A DNA stretch of 11,665 nt, taken from contig JBBSOK010000090.1 in the NCBI GenBank assembly GCA_038259825.1, positions 1 through 11,665 on the forward strand. Direction: 5' to 3'. A model generated the notes under the pieces. It ran no database searches. It saw only the letters and a program-made list of their open reading frames with translations, and was not told the DNA's origin. Shown one piece after another: positions 6,412 through 11,665 of the stretch. Positions within the stretch are counted from its first letter, which is position 1; each line of letters starts with the position of its first letter. The position numbers were made by a program, and so were the translations under genes. Origin of the DNA: JBBSOK01 sp038259825. Lineage in GTDB: Bacteria > Bacteroidota > Bacteroidia > Flavobacteriales > Flavobacteriaceae.

Positions 6412-9399
6412 TTAAAAATCTACTGCAAGACTAAACATTATTCTTTTAGAAGATGGAAATGGGGTAACTTCTACACCAGTTGAAAGACCATTAGAACCAA
6501 AGTTAGATACTTCAGGATCATAACTATTATAATCAAAAATATTAATTAAGTTATTAGCGCTGGCGCCAACTTTAATATTTGACACATAACCACCAAAAGC
6601 TGTACGTAAAATAGTGTCAGAAAAATTATAATAAAGACCTATTTCTCTCAATCTTATGTATGACGCATCCTCTACAAATGGCCTAGCATCTCCAGCCCCA
6701 AATCTATCAAGTCTGTATGGTCCGTTTGCCAATTCTCCAGATGGGTCTAATGTAAAGTCATCATAGTCTCCTGTAACGCCTCCAAAATCGAATAATAAGT
6801 TGGATAAATTTATGTTATCACCACCTTTTTTCCAATGCCATAGGAATGCAAGGGTCAAATTTTTATATCTTAAATTATTAGACCAGCTTAATTGAAAGTC
6901 AGGTTCAGCATCACCAATTTTAACAGTCCCACCGTCACCATCAACATCGCGTCCTACTATTTGTGTTACGCTTTGTCCTTCTTCAATTCTAAAAGTTCCT
7001 AGTCCTGTACCGAAACCACCAGTATTAAATGGGTCTACATCTAGTCTTGTAATTTCAGATCTGTTTCTGAAAAACAATACGCTCGTATCGTAGGTAAAAT
7101 TATCGCTTTCAACCACTGCAACATTTAAGGTAGCTTCAATACCTTTATTTTGTAATTCACCAGCATTTGCAAATCTGAATGGGAAACCTGAAGATGGTTC
7201 ATTATTAGCCTGAAGTACTAAATCTTCAACCGTTTTAATATAGTAGGTAACTTCTAAACCTATTCTATTATTAAAAAAACCAGCATCTACTCCTGTTTCA
7301 AATTCTTTTTGTCGCTCTGGTTGTATTGTAGGATCACCTAAAGTTCCAGGAACAACAATTCCTACATTGCCCCCAATTAATGAATTAATGTATCCAGTAA
7401 ATAAAGCTCCGTTTGGCGCAAAATTTCCTGCTTCACCATATGCAGCTCTTAATTTAAATCTGTTAACTGCGCTGTTATCATTCCAAAAGCCAAATTTATT
7501 TAAGTTAATTGCTAATGATCCTTTTGGAAAGAAGAAAAATTCATTAGCATCACCGTTATTACTAGATTTATCACCTCTTACACCTAAAGTACCAATTAAT
7601 TTATCTTGATAATTTATTTCTTCCTGTACAAAAAATCCGAAATCCTCTTGCTCAAATCGCACTTGATTAACATTTACGTTTGCACCTTGATCAATATTAA
7701 ATTCAGACCCTATTAAATCTGAAGCTATAATACGCTCGGTAGACTGAGAGAAAGTTTGCTTGGTTACACCTGCTTGGCTTGTAAAATTTATGTTATTATC
7801 CGTTGAGATATTATGTACTAAAAATGCGGCATAATTGGCATCTTTGTTATTTGAATCTCCAATTGCAGATACTCCATTTAAGTTAGTTGGATCGTTTCTT
7901 TGATCTTGAAATTGCAACTCCTTTGGAAAGATTGCTCTTGTTTGAAGGGAGAAAAAATCTACCCCACCATTTAAAATTGCTTTTAAACTAGAATTATCAT
8001 ATTTAAAAATATCATATTCCAACGAACCTCCAACAGTAAATCTGTTTACCGTTTCTCTATTGGTAATTAAATCTCTTGTTTGTAACGGGTTAGATGCAGC
8101 AAATTGATTATTAGGATAAACACCATTTTCATCAGGTTGCAAAATAGCCCACGGCACCGTTGATGTTAGAGCAACACCAATTGTTGTACCCGTATTATCG
8201 TTATTAAAAAAACCTCTATCACCAACTGAGTTAACATAATTTGAATTTATAGAAACTTTGGCTCTGTCATCTAAAAATTTATGATCAATGTTTAAACGAA
8301 TTGTTTTTTTATTGTATCCAGTATTTTTAACAATACCATCTTCTTCATTATTGGTAAAAGCTGCATAATAAAGTGTCCCTTCTTTTCCACCTGAAACACT
8401 TACTGCTGTATTATTAATAAATCCTTTTTCACCGAAAATTTCTCTTTCATAATCAACAAGCCTTCCTTCGTTTAATGCATTCAAATAAAGCTGTCCATTT
8501 CCTTCACCCAAACTTTCAGCACGGTCAAAATTGAAATCTCGAACTCCCCTATAGTTTATGATTGAATTAAATCCTACATCTTGTTTAAATGTAATTTTTG
8601 TTTTACCAGCTTTACCCTTTTTAGTTGTAATAATTACAACACCGGCAGCACCTCTAGATCCGTAAATAGCAGCAGCAGATGCTCCTTTTAAAATTTCGAT
8701 ACTTTCAATATCATCTGGATTTAAATCTGCAATCCTGTTAGAAGGGTTGTCTTGAGAAGACGCATTTCCTCCAGCAGCGGCGCCAGAAATAAAGTTAAGG
8801 CCTGCTCCAGCAATACTACTATTGTTCACATAAACACCATCAACAATATAAAGAGGCTGAGAATTTCCATTAATAGAGGTTACACCTCTTAATCTTATAG
8901 AGATTCCCCCACCTGGAGCACCAGAACTTTTTGTAACCAAAGCCCCGGCAATTTTACCTTGCAAAGCACCATCTAGTGTTTGGTTGGCTGTTGTTCCCGT
9001 AAGTTCTTCCGCAGAAACTTGGGAAACCGCGTTCGCGGAATTAGATCGCTTTACTGAAGTGGCTAAACCTGTAATAACGACTTCTTCTAAAGCTTGGGCA
9101 GATTCTGCCATTGTCAAAGTAATAGAAGATCCATTTACAGCATTATACTCCTGAGTCTCAAAACCCAAAGAGGAAAAAACTAAAGTTGTAGGCAAATTGG
9201 GAACTGCAAGAGTAAAATCTCCATCCATATTTGTAGTAGTCCCGTTGGTAGTTCCTTTTTCAACTACGTTTACAAAAGGAACAGACATTCCACTTTTGTC
9301 AGTTATTTTTCCAGATAGCGATGTTTGAGCTATCAAAATACAGGGAAAAAATAAGAGTAAGGTCAGGATGGTCCTGATTCTAGAGTTTTTTTGTTTCAT
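6412..9399 (-). CDS. SusC/RagA-family TonB-dependent outer-membrane transporter
   Basis: This 995-residue outer-membrane barrel imports ligands held by its SusD partner using TonB-ExbBD energy. Residues 1-24 are a signal peptide (hydrophobic core LTLLLFF, probable cleavage after ILIA). Residues about 26-98 form the carboxypeptidase-D regulatory-like domain typical of the class (SGKITDKSG, then TTNMDGDFTL and FSSLGFE). EEVVITG (105-111) is the TonB-box region. The plug runs to about 262, with LRGVTSINGNSQPLYIVDGV and ILKGASAAAIYGSRGAAGVV. The barrel fills the rest, with DPEVSNFG near the end and a terminal aromatic residue (AVDF) for Bam-dependent assembly. No STN domain is seen, so signalling to an anti-sigma factor is unlikely. 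It is the first gene of the operon with susD. Length is normal and no frameshift is evident. Substrate unknown. Confidence 0.95.
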   Translation of the reverse strand: MKQKNSRIRTILTLLLFFPCILIAQTSLSGKITDKSGMSVPFVNVVEKGTTNGTTTNMDGDFTLAVPNLPTTLVFSSLGFETQEYNAVNGSSITLTMAESAQALEEVVITGLATSVKRSNSANAVSQVSAEELTGTTANQTLDGALQGKIAGALVTKSSGAPGGGISIRLRGVTSINGNSQPLYIVDGVYVNNSSIAGAGLNFISGAAAGGNASSQDNPSNRIADLNPDDIESIEILKGASAAAIYGSRGAAGVVIITTKKGKAGKTKITFKQDVGFNSIINYRGVRDFNFDRAESLGEGNGQLYLNALNEGRLVDYEREIFGEKGFINNTAVSVSGGKEGTLYYAAFTNNEEDGIVKNTGYNKKTIRLNIDHKFLDDRAKVSINSNYVNSVGDRGFFNNDNTGTTIGVALTSTVPWAILQPDENGVYPNNQFAASNPLQTRDLITNRETVNRFTVGGSLEYDIFKYDNSSLKAILNGGVDFFSLQTRAIFPKELQFQDQRNDPTNLNGVSAIGDSNNKDANYAAFLVHNISTDNNINFTSQAGVTKQTFSQSTERIIASDLIGSEFNIDQGANVNVNQVRFEQEDFGFFVQEEINYQDKLIGTLGVRGDKSSNNGDANEFFFFPKGSLAINLNKFGFWNDNSAVNRFKLRAAYGEAGNFAPNGALFTGYINSLIGGNVGIVVPGTLGDPTIQPERQKEFETGVDAGFFNNRIGLEVTYYIKTVEDLVLQANNEPSSGFPFRFANAGELQNKGIEATLNVAVVESDNFTYDTSVLFFRNRSEITRLDVDPFNTGGFGTGLGTFRIEEGQSVTQIVGRDVDGDGGTVKIGDAEPDFQLSWSNNLRYKNLTLAFLWHWKKGGDNINLSNLLFDFGGVTGDYDDFTLDPSGELANGPYRLDRFGAGDARPFVEDASYIRLREIGLYYNFSDTILRTAFGGYVSNIKVGASANNLINIFDYNSYDPEVSNFGSNGLSTGVEVTPFPSSKRIMFSLAVDF

Positions 9400-9465
9400 A
9401 ATTTTTTGAGTTAATAATTAGTTTAACCGAAAATAGTGTTAATTTCTTAATAAAAACAGTTTTTT

Positions 9466-9494
9466 CAAAAGTTTTAGTAACATCATCTTAACAA
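9466..9494 (-). promoter_or_regulatory. Candidate susC promoter, proximal (TTG-18-AACTTTTG)
   Basis: On the minus strand, TTG (9494-9492) is followed after 18 bases by AACTTTTG (9473-9466). This fits the Bacteroidota -33 TTG / -7 TAnnTTTG pattern with one mismatch in the -7 box. Transcription would begin near 9460, leaving a leader of about 60 bases before the susC ATG. It competes with the box at 9502-9509; I cannot tell which is used. Confidence 0.35.
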
Positions 9495-9501
9495 TTGCCT
9501 T

Positions 9502-9509
9502 CAAACTTA
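9502..9509 (-). promoter_or_regulatory. Candidate susC -7 box, distal (TAAGTTTG)
   Basis: TAAGTTTG on the minus strand is a perfect match to the Bacteroidota TAnnTTTG -7 element, about 93 bases upstream of the susC start. No clear TTG is seen at the expected upstream distance, so it is either weak or activator-dependent. The box overlaps one arm of the inverted repeat at 9506-9522. Confidence 0.35.
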
Positions 9510-9522
9510 ATATCCAATTAAG
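9506..9522. promoter_or_regulatory. Inverted repeat CTTAAT-N5-ATTAAG, possible operator
   Basis: The six-base arms CTTAAT (9506-9511) and ATTAAG (9517-9522) are exact inverted copies separated by ATCCA. The left arm overlaps the distal susC -7 box, a position suited to a dimeric regulator. The arms are short and AT-rich, so chance occurrence is a serious alternative. Confidence 0.3.
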
Positions 9523-9566
9523 AATTATCTTCATTTAAAAAATAGTGATATACCCGTTTATCTTTA

Positions 9567-9574
9567 TAAATTTG
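9567..9574 (+). promoter_or_regulatory. Candidate aspS -7 box (TAAATTTG)
   Basis: TAAATTTG is a perfect TAnnTTTG match on the plus strand, 81 bases before the aspS ATG. Upstream, only GTG (9545-9547, 19-base spacer) sits where TTG would be expected, so the -33 element is imperfect. Transcription would start near 9580, giving a leader of about 75 bases that includes the 17-bp palindrome at 9613-9629. Confidence 0.45.
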
Positions 9575-9612
9575 TACTCCGAATAAATGAAGCATTTTAT
9601 AAATATATTCAC

Positions 9613-9629
9613 GCCATAAATTTTATGGC
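9613..9629. repeat. 17-bp perfect palindrome in the aspS leader
   Basis: GCCATAAA (9613-9620) and TTTATGGC (9622-9629) are exact inverted copies around a single central T. The element lies 26 bases upstream of the aspS ATG and downstream of the candidate promoter. It could therefore be a dimeric-protein site in DNA, or in RNA a stem of about seven pairs with a three-base loop. No T-run follows. It might also be one copy of a dispersed genomic repeat, which cannot be judged from one window. Confidence 0.55.
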
Positions 9630-9655
9630 TACGCATTGAAATACAAAATTAAGTT

Positions 9656-11410
9656 ATGTACAGAACGCACAATAATGGACAACTAAGAGCTGCTGATATA
9701 AATAAATATGTAACTCTTTCTGGTTGGGTTCAAAAAATACGCAACAAAGGTTTTATGGTTTGGGTAGATTTACGCGACCGTTACGGCATTACCCAACTTA
9801 TTTTTGATGAAGAAAGAACTTCAAAAGAAGTAATTGAAAAAGCTACAAAACTGGGTCGCGAATTTGTAATTCAAGTTAAAGGAACAGTCATTGAGCGCGA
9901 AAGCAAAAACCCAAACATGCCGACAGGCCATGTTGAAATTTTAGTTTCTGAATTAACTATTCTCAATCAATCTGAAACCCCACCATTTACAATTGAAGAT
10001 GACACTGACGGCGGCGAAGATTTGAGAATGAAGTATCGATACCTCGATATTCGCAGAAAACCCGTTCGTGAAAACTTAATTTTCCGCTCTAAAGTAGCAA
10101 TGGCAGTTCGCAATTATCTTTCTTCAGAAGGATTTATTGAAGTAGAAACACCTTATTTAATTAAGTCTACTCCCGAAGGCGCAAGGGATTTTGTTGTTCC
10201 GTCACGTATGAATGAAGGGCAATTTTACGCGCTCCCTCAAAGCCCTCAAACATTTAAACAACTTTTGATGGTTGGCGGAATGGATAAATATTTTCAGATA
10301 GTAAAATGTTTTAGAGATGAAGATTTGCGTGCAGACCGCCAGCCGGAATTCACACAAATAGACTGCGAAATGGCGTTTGTTGAACAAGAAGACATTTTAA
10401 ATGCTTTTGAAGGTTTGACCAAACATTTGCTAAAGGAAATAAACGGAATTGAAATTGAAAAATTCCCAAGAATGACCTATGATGAAGCAATGGCAAAATA
10501 TGGAAATGATAAACCGGACATCCGTTTTGGGATGGAGTTTGGCGAATTAAATGAAGTTGCACAGCACAAGGATTTCGGTGTTTTTAACCAAGCTGAATTG
10601 GTTGTTGGCATAGCTGTTCCCGGTGGAAACAATTACAGCAGAAAAGAAATAGATGCATTGATTGATTGGATAAAACGTCCACAAATTGGCGCTTTGGGAA
10701 TGGTATACTGTCGCGTTAATGAAGATGGCACTTTTAAATCTTCCGTAGATAAATTTTATACTGAAGAAGATTTGGCAAAATGGGCAAAAAAAACAGGTGC
10801 AAAACCTGGAGATTTAATCTGTGTCCTTTCTGGTGCTGCAAATAAAACGAGAGGACAATTAAGCGCTTTAAGAATGCATTTGGCAGAGCAATTAGGTTTA
10901 CGTAAAAACACCGAATTCGCACCACTTTGGGTTGTAGATTTCCCGCTTTTGGAATGGGATGAAGATACAAACCGTTACCACGCAATGCACCACCCATTTA
11001 CATCGCCAAAACCTGGGCAATTAGAATTACTTTCAACAAAACCCGGAGAAGTAAAAGCAAACGCTTACGATTTGGTTTTAAACGGAAATGAAATAGGCGG
11101 TGGTTCAATACGTATACACGATAAAAAAACACAAGCCTTAATGTTCGATTATTTGGGCTTTACGCCTGAAGAAGCAAAAGCACAATTCGGGTTTTTAATG
11201 GATGCTTTTCAATACGGAGCGCCACCTCACGGCGGGATTGCTTTCGGCTTAGATAGATTGGTTGCAATTTTGGGCGGACAAGAAACAATTCGAGACTTCA
11301 TTGCATTCCCAAAAAACAATTCTGGCCGAGATGTGATGATAGATGCGCCAGCTATTATCGATCAAAAACAATTGGAAGAGCTTCATTTAAAGGTTGAAAT
11401 TAAAAAATAA
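9656..11410 (+). CDS. aspS: Aspartyl-tRNA synthetase (class IIb, bacterial type)
   Basis: The enzyme activates aspartate with ATP and loads it onto tRNA-Asp in the cytoplasm. At 584 residues it is full length for the bacterial form. The N-terminal OB-fold anticodon-binding domain covers about 1-105 (VTLSGWVQKIRNKGF, then DLRDRYGITQLIF). The class II core follows: motif 1 near 158-179 (EGFIEVETPYLIKSTPEGARDF region), QSPQ at 195-198, motif 2 FRDEDLRADRQPEFTQID at 219-236, and motif 3 GIAFGLDRLVAILGG at 527-541. The bacterial GAD insertion lies at about 290-415. YHAMHHPFTSP (441-451) and NGNEIGGGSIRIH are active-site signatures of the family. ATG 9656 begins the conserved MYRTHNNGQL lead, so the start is secure. 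The position that is His31 in non-discriminating Pseudomonas AspRS is Lys31 here. The gene diverges from susC and has its own candidate promoter. Confidence 0.97.
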   Translation: MYRTHNNGQLRAADINKYVTLSGWVQKIRNKGFMVWVDLRDRYGITQLIFDEERTSKEVIEKATKLGREFVIQVKGTVIERESKNPNMPTGHVEILVSELTILNQSETPPFTIEDDTDGGEDLRMKYRYLDIRRKPVRENLIFRSKVAMAVRNYLSSEGFIEVETPYLIKSTPEGARDFVVPSRMNEGQFYALPQSPQTFKQLLMVGGMDKYFQIVKCFRDEDLRADRQPEFTQIDCEMAFVEQEDILNAFEGLTKHLLKEINGIEIEKFPRMTYDEAMAKYGNDKPDIRFGMEFGELNEVAQHKDFGVFNQAELVVGIAVPGGNNYSRKEIDALIDWIKRPQIGALGMVYCRVNEDGTFKSSVDKFYTEEDLAKWAKKTGAKPGDLICVLSGAANKTRGQLSALRMHLAEQLGLRKNTEFAPLWVVDFPLLEWDEDTNRYHAMHHPFTSPKPGQLELLSTKPGEVKANAYDLVLNGNEIGGGSIRIHDKKTQALMFDYLGFTPEEAKAQFGFLMDAFQYGAPPHGGIAFGLDRLVAILGGQETIRDFIAFPKNNSGRDVMIDAPAIIDQKQLEELHLKVEIKK

Positions 11411-11485
11411 AGTTTCTTAAATTATCGGTCGCAAAACTGTTTCAAGTTTTTAACAAACCCAAAAAAATGGATTGCAACACATAAA

Positions 11486-11665
11486 ATGCCAAAAAAAAAT
11501 CTCTTCGCCAAATTCTTAGTTTGGCGTATTAAGCACATCCCAAATCAACAGTTTATTTTGTTGGTCAGCTTAATTGTTGGTTTTATGAGCGGCCTTGCCG
11601 CATTAATAATAAAAAACCTCACACACTTTTTTCAACATATTTTAGAAGGTAATTTAATCGCAAAA
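11486..11665 (+). CDS. ClC-type chloride channel/transporter, N-terminal part (runs off the window)
   Basis: The 60 codons from ATG 11486 stay open to the window edge. The protein begins MPKKNLFAKF, then VWRIKHIPNQQ, then a strongly hydrophobic segment of about 20 residues (LLVSLIVGFMSGLAALIIKN, about 25-44), then THFFQHIL. The pattern of a basic/polar lead followed by a V-G-x-x-x-G-L-A-A helix and KN/H residues resembles helix B of ClC proteins as found in Flavobacteriia. These exchange or conduct chloride across the inner membrane. The selectivity-filter motifs lie beyond the window, so the call is provisional. ATG 11486 is chosen because the in-frame sequence upstream to the TAA at 11408-11410 has no other ATG, GTG or TTG. 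The start lies 75 bp after aspS on the same strand, with no strong terminator between, so read-through is possible. Confidence 0.7.
   Translation, partial: MPKKNLFAKFLVWRIKHIPNQQFILLVSLIVGFMSGLAALIIKNLTHFFQHILEGNLIAK

Noticed and set aside
7367..7609. 80-codon plus-strand open frame inside susC
   Set aside because: It lies opposite a conserved TonB-dependent transporter frame and shows no protein-like features of its own.
10734..10997. 87-codon minus-strand open frame inside aspS
   Set aside because: It is antisense to a conserved part of aspS spanning the GAD domain and the core, and has biased, non-protein-like composition.
11433..11450. AAAACT-N6-AGTTTT hairpin after aspS as a terminator
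   Set aside because: The six-pair stem has a single GC pair and no adequate T-run follows, so it is too weak to support.
11467..11484. Five-codon ORF (MDCNT) ending one base before the ClC start, resembling a leader peptide
   Set aside because: It is very short, lies between two A-runs where an ATG arises easily, and no attenuator structure follows.
11491..11499. Run of nine As at codons 3-5 of the ClC gene, a possible phase-variable tract
   Set aside because: A-runs encoding Lys near the N-terminus are common in AT-rich genomes, and no sign of frame loss is seen.

Overview
The window looks like chromosomal DNA from a member of the Flavobacteriaceae or a close relative in the Bacteroidota. 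The grounds are the AT-rich composition, a SusC/SusD outer-membrane uptake pair, A-rich rather than Shine-Dalgarno-like sequence before start codons, TAnnTTTG-type promoter boxes, and lipoproteins whose signal peptides end in AISC or FASC. The genus cannot be fixed from what is visible.

Layout. Positions 1-4914 (+) hold the 3' end of a probable TolC-type outer-membrane gene, a lipid-anchored RND periplasmic adaptor (178-1344) and an RND inner-membrane pump (1402-4914). Together these would form a tripartite proton-driven efflux machine. Positions 5065-9399 (-) hold a SusC-like TonB-dependent transporter followed by its SusD-like surface lipoprotein, a two-gene import operon. The two blocks converge on a strong bidirectional hairpin terminator at 4998-5034. 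Positions 9656-11410 (+) encode aspartyl-tRNA synthetase, diverging from susC across a 256-bp intergenic region with candidate promoters and several inverted repeats. The window closes with the first 60 codons of a probable ClC-type chloride channel/transporter (11486 onward, +).

Functionally the window combines envelope export (RND), envelope import (SusCD), a housekeeping translation gene and an ion channel. These look like neighbours rather than one system. The SusCD pair has no glycoside hydrolase, peptidase, sulfatase or regulator beside it inside the window, so its substrate cannot be inferred.

I found no new defence, mobile or RNA-guided system. The points worth a second look are small: a GC-rich hairpin just before the RND pump start codon, paired charge-to-Asn changes in the pump's proton relay together with two extra predicted membrane segments, a lipid-anchored coiled-coil extension on the adaptor, a 17-bp palindrome in the aspS leader, an inverted repeat on a candidate susC promoter, and a tandem decamer over the susD stop codon.
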